A stretch of DNA of 64,000 bases from Robinsoniella peoriensis (GCF_042680125.1 NZ_JBHTNY010000025.1), one strand, 5' to 3'. Counted from the first letter of the stretch, positions 1-9,477 are shown. Notes: generated from the sequence alone by a model not told the origin. Numbers and translations are program-made.

Positions 1-87
1 TTCCAACCTGCTGAGAAAACCAGCTTTGTATCAACGAATGCTATCTCGGAAAGATGGGTGTGGGAAACTGGTATGGGGGTAGGAAGC
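1..87. repeat. Truncated copy of the large hairpin repeat
   Basis: This stretch matches one outer flank and one stem arm of the large repeat found at 31.8-32.9 kb. It shares the segment around GAGAAAACCAGCTTTG (as at 32545-32560) and the arm GGAAAGATGGGTGTGGGAAA (as at 31865-31884). The match stops about where the DUF3795 gene ends (stop codon at 89-91), so only about half of the element is present. The copy may extend to the left, outside the window. Its sense strand, defined by copy A, is the minus strand, the same as the neighbouring gene, so it sits directly 3' of that gene. Confidence 0.75.
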
Positions 88-88
88 T

Positions 89-379
89 TTAACTCCATTG
101 TTTGAGATTCTCTAATTGTCTGAGATGATCTTGTGCATTTTCTTCCGGAGACTTTGTAGGATCATCTCCATCAAAATGTTCACAGGGCAGCTTGGTGCAC
201 TTGCCGCAATGGGCGTGCTTCTTTTCATTTACACAGCATTGATAGATACTGCAGACATCCTCTCCGGTATATTCCAACCAGTAGGCTTTGCCCTTTTCCT
301 TGGGACATCCTTTGCAGGTTTCCGGGTACGAAGTGCAGTCAGAGCAGATCACACCGCAGCAGCTGAATATTTTTTCCAT
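89..379 (-). CDS. DUF3795 domain protein (Cys-rich, 96 aa)
   Basis: This is a small cysteine-rich protein of the DUF3795 type. The N-terminal pattern CCGVICSDCTSYPETCKGCP, followed by further Cys residues around positions 43-66 (CSIYQCC, CGKC, LPC), is typical of the family and suggests metal or Fe-S binding. No enzymatic role is established for the family that I can name. The start is supported by an AGGAGG ribosome site about 5 bases upstream of the ATG at 377-379. The gene stands alone, and its stop codon is almost fused to a truncated hairpin repeat on the left. The function is unknown. Confidence 0.8.
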   Translation of the reverse strand: MEKIFSCCGVICSDCTSYPETCKGCPKEKGKAYWLEYTGEDVCSIYQCCVNEKKHAHCGKCTKLPCEHFDGDDPTKSPEENAQDHLRQLENLKQWS

Positions 380-517
380 TGGTATCCTCCTGAAAATTTA
401 AACATATTTGGCTGTTAATTGATTCCAGTATAAATGATTCTTTTGAAATATACCAGAGCGTGTTTGAAAATGTTTTTTGGCAGCAGCCCGTTCCGGTTAA
501 ATAAAGCGGTATTTTCC

Positions 518-546
518 TTGCAAGGGAATGCTTATGGTATTATAAT
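518..546 (+). promoter_or_regulatory. Promoter of the GNAT gene
   Basis: TTGCAA at 518-523 and TATAAT at 541-546 are separated by exactly 17 bases, which is a near-consensus sigma-A promoter. The downstream ribosome site AAGGAG (565-570) and the ATG at 578 fit transcription from here. The promoter position argues against a longer reading frame that would begin near 434. Confidence 0.65.
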
Positions 547-577
547 GATTGGGCTAAAGAAGTTAAGGAGAATAAAT

Positions 578-1102
578 ATGAGCATTCAAATTATATCTAT
601 TGACACAAGTCAACAACACGAACTGGAAAAAATAGAAAATCTTTATTTAAAATCGTTTCCCAAAGAGGAACGTATTGATTTTAAACTATTAACTGCCAAA
701 GCTAAAGAGGGGAAAGGTTACTTTCTGGGACTTTTCGATAAAGGTGATTTAGCGGGGTTTACGTTTTATACCGGGTTCAAAGAAACAATCTATGTCTTTT
801 ATATTGCAATTGATTCTAAGTATCAGTCAAAAGGATATGGTAAATTAATCATTGAGCATTTTATGGAGAAGTTTCATGATCATAATATTATGCTGCTTGT
901 TGAAGAGTTAGATGAAAACGCAGAAAATAATGAACAGAGAATCAGGCGGAAACAATTTTATCTCAGGAATAATCTTGCGGATGATAGTCAGTTTTTAGAG
1001 GTGATGGGAGTTCATTATGAATTGCTTCACCGGCAGGGGTATACTGCTGATGTGGAGGAATTTGAAGAAATCCAGGCATATTTTTTTAGTGATGCAGTAT
1101 AA
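578..1102 (+). CDS. GNAT-family N-acetyltransferase
   Basis: This is a 174-residue acetyl-CoA-dependent N-acetyltransferase of the GNAT fold. The core strand and acetyl-CoA loop are visible as IYVFYIAIDSKYQSKGYGKL, which is the family's V-x-x-x-x-Q/R-x-x-G-x-G/A pattern. The substrate cannot be read from the sequence. I chose ATG 578 rather than the upstream in-frame ATG at 434 because AAGGAG lies 7 bases before it and a consensus promoter overlaps the upstream extension. The gene appears monocistronic. It precedes a TetR regulator with its own promoter. Confidence 0.82.
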   Translation: MSIQIISIDTSQQHELEKIENLYLKSFPKEERIDFKLLTAKAKEGKGYFLGLFDKGDLAGFTFYTGFKETIYVFYIAIDSKYQSKGYGKLIIEHFMEKFHDHNIMLLVEELDENAENNEQRIRRKQFYLRNNLADDSQFLEVMGVHYELLHRQGYTADVEEFEEIQAYFFSDAV

Positions 1103-1161
1103 TATGTGCATTACCAAATAGTAGATTTACCTCAAAAATTATTCGGTTCCTGAATTTCTGA

Positions 1162-1190
1162 TTGACTCATATTCAATCATATGGTAGAAT
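1162..1190 (+). promoter_or_regulatory. Promoter of the TetR gene
   Basis: TTGACT (1162-1167) and TAGAAT (1185-1190) are spaced by 17 bases, 19 bases before the GTG/ATG region of the regulator. The region between the boxes is rich in CATAT/ATATG words that could hold an autoregulatory operator, but I could not define a clear palindrome. Confidence 0.55.
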
Positions 1191-1208
1191 GATTTTCGAG
1201 GTGATAAT

Positions 1209-1772
1209 ATGCGCATATCAAAAGAACCGGAAGTAAGAAAACAGGAGATCATAGATGTGGCTATGAAAGTATTTGCTGAAAAGGGATATGAAGCCGCAAC
1301 AATGAAGGATATAGCAAGAGAAGCAAATGTTGTGGCAGGTTTGTGCTACCACTATTTTCAAAATAAGCAGGAACTTTATAAAACAGCCGTGACACAATAT
1401 GCAAAGGAATGCAGCAGTGCATTCATTTCCATTTTTCAACAGACTGAATTACCTTTAGATGAATGTCTGGATGCCATGGAGAAAATCTCTATCAGCCAGG
1501 AACACGGTTATAAATACAAAGAATTTTTTAACAAAGAAGGAAATGAACTATTTCATAAGCAGCTGGAATTGTACATGTCAAAAGAGATCTTTCCGTTTAT
1601 GCAGAATTACATAGAGTGTCTGGCTAAACGTAAGGAAATCCAGGCAGAAGATACCGGTCTGTTAGCACATTTTTTGTGGAATGGACAGTCTTCGGTTATG
1701 AATGAGGAAAGTGTACCGGTTGAAAAGAGAATTGCGTTTATCAGGAAGATATTTAAAAAAATATTAGATTAG
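1209..1772 (+). CDS. TetR/AcrR-family transcriptional regulator
   Basis: This 187-residue protein has the N-terminal TetR helix-turn-helix at about residues 10-55 (IIDVAMKVFAEKGYEAATMK, then IAREANVVAGLCYHYFQNKQ). This is followed by an alpha-helical ligand domain that cannot be assigned to a ligand. The ribosome site GAGGTGATAAT precedes the ATG. The gene is followed by a strong hairpin and a 14-bp tandem repeat, then a SAM methyltransferase. No pump gene is adjacent, so the target could be itself, the GNAT gene or the methyltransferase. Confidence 0.85.
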   Translation: MRISKEPEVRKQEIIDVAMKVFAEKGYEAATMKDIAREANVVAGLCYHYFQNKQELYKTAVTQYAKECSSAFISIFQQTELPLDECLDAMEKISISQEHGYKYKEFFNKEGNELFHKQLELYMSKEIFPFMQNYIECLAKRKEIQAEDTGLLAHFLWNGQSSVMNEESVPVEKRIAFIRKIFKKILD

Positions 1773-1865
1773 AACAAGATTTTAGACATTTAGAATATGA
1801 CATTCATGTTTCTATTGCTACGTCGTACAGAATAAGCAAACAGCTATTGATACTAAGTATAATCA

Positions 1866-1887
1866 GCCCTGCCAAGTTTGGCAGGGC
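1866..1887 (+). terminator. Hairpin after the TetR gene
   Basis: GCCCTGCC and GGCAGGGC form a perfect 8-bp stem around a 6-base loop. There is no T-run directly after it on the plus strand (AAACAAAT follows), so it may be a weak terminator or an RNA stabilising hairpin. Confidence 0.45.
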
Positions 1888-1915
1888 AAACAAATACCTT
1901 GTGATTGAATGAAAG

Positions 1916-1966
1916 TCAATGAATATATTTCAATGAATACGAGTCAATGAATATTAATCAATATGC
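1916..1966. repeat. 14-bp tandem repeat (about 3.5 units)
   Basis: TCAATGAAT occurs at 1916, 1930 and 1944 and as TCAATATG at 1958, giving an exact 14-base period. The array ends about 40 bases before the ribosome site of the methyltransferase gene. It could be an array of regulator half-sites or a simple slippage repeat. Confidence 0.7.
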
Positions 1967-2017
1967 TTAGAATCTGAACAAATGCAAAAAAAATCAGTTT
2001 CAGGAAAGGAGAAATTT

Positions 2018-2641
2018 ATGCGTAAAAAAAGCAGTAAGGAATTAACAAAACAATATTTTAACAGTACCGCGGAGGATTATGATCAAAGTCATGACGGAAA
2101 ATTTGTATATTGCATGTATCAGGAGATTGTGGAGAGGGCGGCAGCTTTGAAGCCTGACAGTGTACTGGATTTGGGGTGTGGAAATGGAAATGTCATACAT
2201 TTGCTGAAAAGCCGGATATCTGCAAAGTACTACGGACTGGATATCTCAGAAAAAATGATAGAGGAGACAAAGAAACGTTTTGGAAATGAAGTGGAACTGT
2301 GTGTAGGGGATGCAGAAAATCTTCCATATGAGGATCATACCTTTGATCTGATTATCTGTAATGCTTCCTTCCATCACTATCCCAGAGCAGAGAAAGCAGT
2401 TGCAGAGATGAAAAGAGTTTTAAAGCCTGACGGAACGGTCATATTGGGGGATCCGACTCTGCCGGGGAAAATCTTTACCAATATGCTGAACTGGCTTATG
2501 AAATACAGTCATTCCGGGGAGGCAAAGATCTGGCATAAGAAGGAAATTATTCCATTATTCCAAAGGTATGGTTTTCAGATTAAAGATTGGAAGAAGATAA
2601 ATTATAAGACATTTATGTTTTCGGCGACACCTGAAACATAA
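2018..2641 (+). CDS. Class I SAM-dependent methyltransferase
   Basis: This is a 207-residue methyltransferase of the UbiE/Methyltransf_11 type. SAM motif I is VLDLGCGNGNVIHLL at about residues 49-63. An acidic residue follows in YYGLDISEKMIEE, and DLIICNASFHHYPRAEKA gives the post-motif region, with ALMRVLKPDG-like MKRVLKPDGTVILGDP further on. The substrate is not predictable. ATG 2018 is preferred over an ATG at 1982 because AAAGGAG lies 7 bases upstream. The gene stands alone between the tandem repeat and the GH3 operon. Confidence 0.85.
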   Translation: MRKKSSKELTKQYFNSTAEDYDQSHDGKFVYCMYQEIVERAAALKPDSVLDLGCGNGNVIHLLKSRISAKYYGLDISEKMIEETKKRFGNEVELCVGDAENLPYEDHTFDLIICNASFHHYPRAEKAVAEMKRVLKPDGTVILGDPTLPGKIFTNMLNWLMKYSHSGEAKIWHKKEIIPLFQRYGFQIKDWKKINYKTFMFSATPET

Positions 2642-2728
2642 CAAATTGCAAGAAATCGAAATACAGTGAATTAAATTACAAATTCCTCCATGCTATAATT
2701 TCCCCAAAAGATACGAGGAGGATTAGGT

Positions 2729-5081
2729 ATGAAATATAAAAATGATTCTCTTTCCATAGAGGAAAGGGTAGAGGATCTGATGGGGCGGATGACACTGGAT
2801 GAGATGGCTGCGCAGCTTGGATCATACTGGATCTACCAGTTAGATGACGGTAAGAACCTGTCTCAGGAGAAAGCACAAAGATATCTGCATGATGGGATTG
2901 GACAGATTACAAGAGTCTGCGGCGGCAGCAGCCTGAAACCAGATGAGGCAGCCAGGATGGCAAATCAGATTCAGAAATATCTGGTGGAAGAAACCAGGCT
3001 TGGGATACCAGCGATGATTCATGAGGAGGCTTGCAGCGGCTTTACGGCAATCGGCGCTACTACATTTCCACAGACCATAGGAGTGGCATCTTCTTTTGAT
3101 CCGGAGCTGAGTGAACAGATAGGCAAGGTGATTGGCAGACAGATGAGGGCTGCAGGAGCACATCAGGCCCTTGCGCCGCTGTTAGACGTTGCAAGGGATC
3201 CGCGCTGGGGACGTATGGAAGAGACCTATGGGGAAGATCCCTATGTGGTGGGGACTATGGGCACAGCCTATGTAAAGGGAATCCAGGGTGATTTGAAAGA
3301 GCAGGGAGTTCTGGCAACCGGGAAGCATTTTGTAGGCTACGGCGCATCGGAAGGCGGTATGAACTGGGCGCCGGTTCATCTGCCGGAGCGGGAGCTGCGG
3401 GAAGTATACCTGACACCATTTGAGATGGCGGTAAAGGAAGGAAATCTGGCATCCATTATGAATGGATATCATGAGATTGACGGCGTACCCTGCGGTGCTT
3501 CGAAGAAGCTGCTGAACGATATCCTGAAAGAAGAGTGGGGATTTGAGGGTATTGTAGTTTCTGATTATTTTGCCATTAACCAGATCTTTGATTATCACAA
3601 TATGGCAGCGGATAAAGAAGAAGCAGCAAAAATGGCGCTGGAAGCAGGCATGGATGTAGAACTTCCCAATGTGGACTGCTTTGGGGAACCTTTAAAGCGC
3701 GCGGTAGAAAAGGGAGATATTTCCATGGAACTGATCCGGACCAGTGTAAGAAAAGTCCTGACATTTAAATTCCGTCTGGGATTATTTGAACATCCATATG
3801 TGGAAGCGGAGAAGACACTGGAGCAGTTTGATACGCCTGAAGATCGTCAGCTTGCTCTGGAAGCGGCTAGAAAGTCCGTTGTTTTACTGAAAAACGAGAA
3901 CCGGCTTCTGCCTTTATCAAAGGATATCAAAAAACTGGCTGTCATCGGTCCTTCCGCAGACAATATCCGGCATATGATCGGGGACTACACCTATCAGGGA
4001 CAGATCGAAGGTCTGCTGGAGCTGCATGAGAGCCAGGGAAATGCCATGAATCAGCCCATACCGGAGAATATTGAAATGTCCGGGAATATCGTGCAGATGG
4101 AGAGTTACCTTGAGGCAATCAAAAAGGCGGTGTCTTCGGATACGGAGATTATCTATGCAAAAGGATGTGAGATAAAAGGGACTTCCAGAGATGGATTTAC
4201 AGAAGCGGTAAATGCTGCCAGACAGGCTGACACCGTACTGTTGTTTTTGGGACGATCTGGCTGGAATTACTCTGGAATGTACGGTGGGAGAATCGGTGGA
4301 CCGGGCAGAATTAAGTCTTCCGGGAGTACAGGGAGAACTGGTACGCGCCATTGCAGCCACCGGGGTACCGGTAGTTCTGGTGCTGAGCAACGGGCGCCCC
4401 TATTCGATTACCTGGGAAGAAGAGCATATCCCGGCAATTCTGGAAGCGTGGTTCCCTGGAGAAGAGGGAGGAAAAGCCGTAGCAGAAATTCTATTCGGAG
4501 ACAGGAACCCGGGCGGCAAACTTCCGGTATCCGTACCACGGACCTCCGGGCAGATTCCGGTGTACTATATGCATAAAAAATCCGGCGGGCGTTCCCACTG
4601 GAGAGGAAATTACGATGACGTCAGCGCTTCCCCTCTGTATGCTTTTGGCTATGGACTGAGTTATACAGATTTCCGTTTTGATGATTTCAAAATAGAAAAA
4701 AAGGAAATACCGGTAGGAGGCAGTCTGGAAGCCTCCGTTAAGATCACCAACATCGGAGACCGGGAAGGTGATGAAGTAGTACAGCTTTATATACGGGATG
4801 TGGCTGCCAGTGTCACCAGACCGGTACAGGAACTGAAAGCATATAAGAGAATCACATTGAAGCCCGGTGAAAGTAAGGTGCTGGAATTTACCATTAAATC
4901 GGCGCAGATGGGATTTTATGATATCAATATGGATTATGTGCTGGAGCCGGGAACAATCGAGGTTATGGTGGGGGCAGCCTCCAATGATATCCGGTTCAGA
5001 GACAATATCATCCTGACAGGGAAAAAGTGTAAAGCAGGCCGGGTATTTGAAAATCAGGTAATTGTAAGAAAGCAGGTGTAG
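2729..5081 (+). pseudogene. GH3 beta-glycosidase, interrupted by one frameshift
   Basis: The two halves together make one intracellular GH3 enzyme of about 784 residues with no signal peptide. The TIM-barrel domain carries the nucleophile region GFEGIVVSDYF (Asp near residue 278). The second domain begins near KSVVLLKNENRLLPL, and a C-terminal fibronectin-III-like domain contains VKITNIGDREGDEVVQLYIR. The frame changes between 4244 and 4275: the first half runs to DTVLLFLG and the second continues as GITLECTVGESVDRAELSLP. One extra G in the GGG run at 4249-4251 would restore a continuous protein. Substrates in related enzymes include beta-xylosides and beta-glucosides. It heads an operon with a URO-D protein and GH29. 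Whether the shift is real or a sequencing error cannot be decided here. Confidence 0.85.
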
Positions 5082-5084
5082 TTT

Positions 5085-6173
5085 ATGTACTATAAAGAAG
5101 ACTGGGAAAAAGCAAAAGCCAGACTGACAGCGTTATGGGACAATGAGATACTGGATCGCTGCTGTATATCCGTTGCAGCTCCCCGGGACGGTAAAACAAA
5201 TGTACACATATTTGCGCCCGGTGAATGTAATCCAAATGACCCGGAAGATCTGGAAGATTACTGGATGAACCCGGAGCGGATCTGGAAACGTAATATCCTG
5301 CGGCTGGAACATACCTATTTCGGAGGGGAGTCACTGCCCCTGGTGATGCCAAATTTTGGAGCCTCCGGGCACTGTGTTTACTACGGTGGTAAATACACAT
5401 TAAAAGCGGATACGATCTGGTTTGATGCAGTGGTGGAAGACCTGGAGGAGCACCAATGGAAATATGACCGTGAAAATAAATTCTACCGCCGCCAGCGGGA
5501 GATTGTCCAATACCTTGCAGAAAAGGGCATGGGAAATTATCTGCTATCTATGCCGGATAACTGCGGCACACTGGATGCCATCGGACATCTGCATGGTTCT
5601 ATGGAAACCATGATGGACATGTATAGCTGTCCCGGGGCAGTTCAGGCGGCCATATCAACAATCAATGAAGGCTGGACAGATGCGGCGGAGACTTTCTATC
5701 AATTGGGGAAGAACTGCAACGAAGGGGGCAGCTGTGTTGGGTGGATGGACACCTGGGCACCGGGGCGCCATGCCCAGATGCAGTGTGATATGTCTGTCAT
5801 GTTCTCGCCGGACTGTTATCAGAAGTTTGTGGTACCGGAACTCAAAAAGCAGATGGAATGGGAAGAATATCCTGTTTACCATTTTGACGGAAAAGAACAG
5901 ATCAGCCATCTGGATCATTTACTGGACCTGAAAGAGCTTCAAATGATTCAATGGACCAATGTGGATGGGCAGGAAAGTCCCGCACATTTTATTCCTGCAC
6001 TGAAGCGGATGCAGGAGGCAGGGAAAAAGATCCTGGTGCTGACTCCGGCATCGGATATTCCCGCATTGCTTGATAACCTGTCATCCAGGGGGCTGTATCT
6101 GCATACTTATGCAGATACCGTGGATGAAGCCAATAAGATTATACGCTATGTGGAAAAAAATACACATGCATGA
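5085..6173 (+). CDS. URO-D superfamily protein (MtaA/CmuA-like fold), sugar operon
   Basis: This 362-residue protein belongs to the uroporphyrinogen-decarboxylase/methyltransferase superfamily. The visible family traits are the C-terminal barrel blocks VYHFDGKEQISHLDHLL, IQWTNVDGQE and ALKRMQEAGKKILVLTPASD. No haem genes are nearby. It starts only 3 bases after the GH3 stop and is followed 14 bases later by GH29, so it is translated with glycosidases. In characterised members of the wider superfamily the reaction is either porphyrin decarboxylation or methyl transfer from a corrinoid. Neither can be assigned here, and a sugar-related role is an inference from context. Confidence 0.75.
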   Translation: MYYKEDWEKAKARLTALWDNEILDRCCISVAAPRDGKTNVHIFAPGECNPNDPEDLEDYWMNPERIWKRNILRLEHTYFGGESLPLVMPNFGASGHCVYYGGKYTLKADTIWFDAVVEDLEEHQWKYDRENKFYRRQREIVQYLAEKGMGNYLLSMPDNCGTLDAIGHLHGSMETMMDMYSCPGAVQAAISTINEGWTDAAETFYQLGKNCNEGGSCVGWMDTWAPGRHAQMQCDMSVMFSPDCYQKFVVPELKKQMEWEEYPVYHFDGKEQISHLDHLLDLKELQMIQWTNVDGQESPAHFIPALKRMQEAGKKILVLTPASDIPALLDNLSSRGLYLHTYADTVDEANKIIRYVEKNTHA

Positions 6174-6187
6174 GGAGGAAGTACATT

Positions 6188-7633
6188 ATGAAATATGAAG
6201 CATCCTGGAATTCACTGAAAACCCATCAAACACCGTCATGGTTTCAGAAGGCAAAGTTCGGAATCTACACACACTGGGGGATTTATTCCGTACCTGCCTG
6301 CAGACCCAATGGAAGCTGGTATGGCTTTTATATGTATCAGAAAGGCAGTCCCCAATATGATTACCATACAAAAACATACGGAGATCCATCCGTATATGGA
6401 TATAAGGATTTTATCCCGGCATTTACCGGAGAAAAGTTCAATGCCAGGGAATGGGCCGAATTATTTGCAAAGGCAGGAGCAAAATTTGCAGGACCAGTAG
6501 GCGAGCATCATGACGGATTTAGTATGTGGGACACCGGTTTAAACCGGTGGAATTCTGCGGAAATGGGTCCCAAAGCAGATGTTGTGGCGGAGATGGAACG
6601 GGAGATCCGGGCGCAGGGAATGAAGTATATGGTGGCGCTTCATCATGCGGAAAACTGGAGGTTCTTTCCACACTGGGCAGAGGGAACAGATTTATCGGAT
6701 CCGGAGTATTTTGATCTGTACGGTACCCCGCATGACCTGGACTGGAAGGACGGGATACCGGATAAGGGCGAATGGCCGATCTGGAATGCACAGACTCTGC
6801 CGGATAAAGCATTTTGTGACAAATGGCTTGCAAAATGCAAGGAAATTATCGACCGGTTTTCACCGGATATGCTATGGTTTGACTTTGGTCTGGGATTTAT
6901 GCCGGAAACCTACCGGGAAGAGATGCTGGCTTATTACTATAATAAAAGTGAAGAGCAGGGAAGAGAAGTAGTCATTACCTATAAATATCAGGATCTTCCG
7001 GTGGGAAATGGTGTCATTGATCTGGAACTGGGAAGATTTGACCGGATGATGTATCACGAATGGATCACCGATACCACCGTAGATGACGGGGAGGGATGGT
7101 GCTATCTGTTTGATGCGGAATATAAGCAGCCGGAGGAACTGGTACACTATCTCATTGACAATGTGAGCAAGAACGGATATCTCCTGCTCAATGTAGGTCC
7201 AAAACCCAATGGAGAGATTCCGGAAGAAGCCAGACATATCCTTCTGGAAATGGGAAAATGGCTGGAAGTTAACGGTGATGCAATCTATGATACCACACCC
7301 TGGATGACATTCGGTGAAGGCCCGGCTAAAATGGAAAAGGCCGGTATGTTCAGTGAAGGAGAAAAGCTTCAGTATGGGCCGGAGGATATCCGGTTTACCA
7401 TTAATGGAAACATGCTTTATGCGGCACTTCTTGGGTGGCCGCAGGATGGAAAGGCAGTCATCAGAAGTGCCGCCCGGTTCTATCCGGGGGAAATAGAAGA
7501 GATTACCATGCTGGGTGATGGAAAACCGCTGCAGTGGAGCTGTACGGATGAGGGGCTGGTTGTAAATCTTCCGGACCAAAAGCCCTGTGATTATGCCTGG
7601 GTACTGGAAATTGCCCGGAAGTCTCCTTTTTAG
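6188..7633 (+). CDS. GH29 alpha-L-fucosidase (cytoplasmic)
   Basis: This 481-residue glycosidase shows the GH29 signature FGIYTHWGIYSVPACRPNGS at the N-terminus and GEHHDGFSMWDT. The nucleophile segment is FSPDMLWFDFGLG, with Asp near residue 232, and KNGYLLLNVGPKPNGEIP is the typical end of the catalytic domain. There is no signal peptide, so the enzyme acts on imported fucosylated oligosaccharides inside the cell. I chose ATG 6188 because GAGGAGGAA lies 7 bases upstream. An in-frame ATG at 6170 overlaps the previous stop and lacks a good site. It closes the GH3 operon and is followed by a terminator-like hairpin. Confidence 0.9.
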   Translation: MKYEASWNSLKTHQTPSWFQKAKFGIYTHWGIYSVPACRPNGSWYGFYMYQKGSPQYDYHTKTYGDPSVYGYKDFIPAFTGEKFNAREWAELFAKAGAKFAGPVGEHHDGFSMWDTGLNRWNSAEMGPKADVVAEMEREIRAQGMKYMVALHHAENWRFFPHWAEGTDLSDPEYFDLYGTPHDLDWKDGIPDKGEWPIWNAQTLPDKAFCDKWLAKCKEIIDRFSPDMLWFDFGLGFMPETYREEMLAYYYNKSEEQGREVVITYKYQDLPVGNGVIDLELGRFDRMMYHEWITDTTVDDGEGWCYLFDAEYKQPEELVHYLIDNVSKNGYLLLNVGPKPNGEIPEEARHILLEMGKWLEVNGDAIYDTTPWMTFGEGPAKMEKAGMFSEGEKLQYGPEDIRFTINGNMLYAALLGWPQDGKAVIRSAARFYPGEIEEITMLGDGKPLQWSCTDEGLVVNLPDQKPCDYAWVLEIARKSPF

Positions 7634-7651
7634 AGCGGGAATCCTTTTGTG

Positions 7652-7673
7652 GCAGTATCAGCACTGCTTTTTG
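7652..7673 (+). terminator. Rho-independent terminator after GH29
   Basis: GCAGT-loop-ACTGC is followed by TTTTTG, 20 bases after the GH29 stop. The stem is short (5-6 bp), so termination may be partial. Confidence 0.5.
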
Positions 7674-7752
7674 CAGAATGGATGGCTGAAGATATACGAA
7701 ACATGCTATAAATTTTACGAACGTTGCATATATTCATGAACGAATTTTATGA

Positions 7753-7822
7753 TATAATAAATACAATGAATCATCAAATACTCTCGGAGGCGCAAATCGG
7801 TCAGATTTGGGGTTCGGAGAGT
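7753..7822 (+). promoter_or_regulatory. Promoter -10 and leader hairpin of the first YesN/YesM pair
   Basis: TATAAT at 7753-7758 is a likely -10 box; no good -35 is visible. The leader that follows folds into two nested stems: ACTCTC (from 7780) with GAGAGT (ending near 7822), enclosing CAAATC with GATTTG around a 5-base loop. The hairpin lies about 35 bases before the ribosome site and could influence expression of the regulator. Confidence 0.45.
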
Positions 7823-7860
7823 TTTGATGTATGAAAACATGGGATCATGGGGGAAAGAAC

Positions 7861-9420
7861 ATGTATAAGGTTGTAATTGCGGAAGATGAAATGTTTGTGA
7901 GGCTGGGAATCAAGATGTCTGTTGACTGGGAGAAGCTGGGGATGGAGGTGGCAGCTGATGTGGAGAATGGGCAGCGGGCACTGGAAGCATGGGAAGCCTT
8001 TCAGCCGGATATTGTCATAACGGATATTAAGATGCCCGTGATGGATGGAATTTCACTGATCAGGCAAATACGGCAAAAGGATGAGCGGACCAGATTTATC
8101 ATCCTCAGCTGCATGGAAGAATTCAATATTGTGCGGGAAGCCATTTCACTTGGGGTTTCCGATTATGTATTAAAGCTGACCATGACACAGAAAGATATGG
8201 AAAAAGTCCTGGAGAAGGTCAAAAGAGAATTGGTTGTCATGGACAGAAGCCAGAAGAAACAGGAAAACGGGATGGAAAGAAAACGGTTTGAGGACTCACT
8301 CCGGAATTTCCTCTATTACCGCCTGGATGTGGGCCAGGATTGGAAAATGATGCTGGAAGAACAATTTTCTGATTCGGAAAAGCAAATGCAGATGGTGGCA
8401 CTGGAGATTGATAACTATACGGAAAGCAAACGGATATTCAACGATTCTTATGGCAGTATCCTGGATTCGGCAGTAGAGAATATCCTGTCAGAACTGCTGG
8501 TGGAGGAAAACCATATTCTGCTTCCGGAAAAGGATGGGAGATTTATCATGATCCTGGAAGAGGCCGGGGACAGTGAAATTCTGTCCGGACAGCTGCAGCA
8601 GCAGCTGGAAAAAATGCGGGAGGTATTGCAGCGGTGTGTGAAAAGCACGGTTTCCTTCGCCATAAGCAGCCGGGGCAATAGCGGTGATGAACTTTATGAA
8701 ATGTACCATCAGTGCTGCCAGGCGCTGGAAAAGAAATTCTTTTATGGATTGAACCGGAATACCTTGTATAATGCACAGAACCCGGATGACTGTAAGCGGC
8801 TGATCCGCAGAAAGATGGGGCGGTTAATTTTACAGATGAAAATGGATGAGTCTGCTGCCAGGCGGCTTCATGAGGCGGAAGCAGGATTCTGCCAGCATGA
8901 AAATCCGGTTACCATCCGGCATTATTTTGAACATGCCATCAATGTAGAGATGTGCAGAATTCTGCCAGAAGGCCAGCAAAGATACCAGATCACAGAGCAG
9001 TTTATAACCAGACTGAAAAACAGCCAGACTTTTGACGGGGTCCTGGAGGTTTATGAATCCTGTATGGAATATCTTCAGGTCAGTTCCGGTGAGCAGACAT
9101 TATTAAGTAAGCCGGTCAAAGATATCCTGTATTATATCAGCCTGCATTATCCGGAAGATATCACTCTGGATCAGGTTTCCCAAATGGTAGAATTGAGCAG
9201 GACTTATGTGTGCGGCTTGTTCAAGAAGGAACTTGGTGTAAATTTAACCAATTATATTATGAACTACCGGATTGAAAAAGCGAAGGAGCTGCTGCGCAGT
9301 ACCAACTTAAGATCATATGAGATAGCTGAGAAGGTGGGGTTTCTCGATGAAAGTTATTTCAGCCGTACCTTTAAGAAAGTGACCGGTCAATCTCCCAATT
9401 CATTTAAAAAAGGGGTATAA
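7861..9420 (+). CDS. YesN-type response regulator (REC + AraC HTH)
   Basis: This 519-residue response regulator has an N-terminal receiver domain with phospho-acceptor Asp55 in DIVITDIKMPVMDG and Lys in DYVLKLTM. A variable middle region follows. The C-terminal AraC-type double HTH reads DITLDQVSQMVELSRTYVCG and later EIAEKVGFLDESYFSRTFKK. ATG 7861 is preferred because GGGGGAAAG lies just upstream and the receiver fold starts directly with YKVVIAEDE. It is paired with the histidine kinase downstream and faces an LplBC-type transporter operon. It probably activates that operon, as is usual for YesN-like proteins beside such transporters. Confidence 0.92.
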   Translation: MYKVVIAEDEMFVRLGIKMSVDWEKLGMEVAADVENGQRALEAWEAFQPDIVITDIKMPVMDGISLIRQIRQKDERTRFIILSCMEEFNIVREAISLGVSDYVLKLTMTQKDMEKVLEKVKRELVVMDRSQKKQENGMERKRFEDSLRNFLYYRLDVGQDWKMMLEEQFSDSEKQMQMVALEIDNYTESKRIFNDSYGSILDSAVENILSELLVEENHILLPEKDGRFIMILEEAGDSEILSGQLQQQLEKMREVLQRCVKSTVSFAISSRGNSGDELYEMYHQCCQALEKKFFYGLNRNTLYNAQNPDDCKRLIRRKMGRLILQMKMDESAARRLHEAEAGFCQHENPVTIRHYFEHAINVEMCRILPEGQQRYQITEQFITRLKNSQTFDGVLEVYESCMEYLQVSSGEQTLLSKPVKDILYYISLHYPEDITLDQVSQMVELSRTYVCGLFKKELGVNLTNYIMNYRIEKAKELLRSTNLRSYEIAEKVGFLDESYFSRTFKKVTGQSPNSFKKGV

Positions 9421-9477
9421 ACATGCTCTGGCTGGTATTAGAGAATGTGCTCCGGGACAGGAAAGGCGGAAGAAGCC

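Noticed and set aside
434..577. Upstream start for the GNAT gene at 434
   Set aside because: A consensus promoter lies inside this stretch and the ribosome site precedes 578.
6872..7579. 235-residue reading frame on the minus strand over the GH29 gene
   Set aside because: It overlaps a clearly assigned fucosidase and has no ribosome site or recognisable domain.
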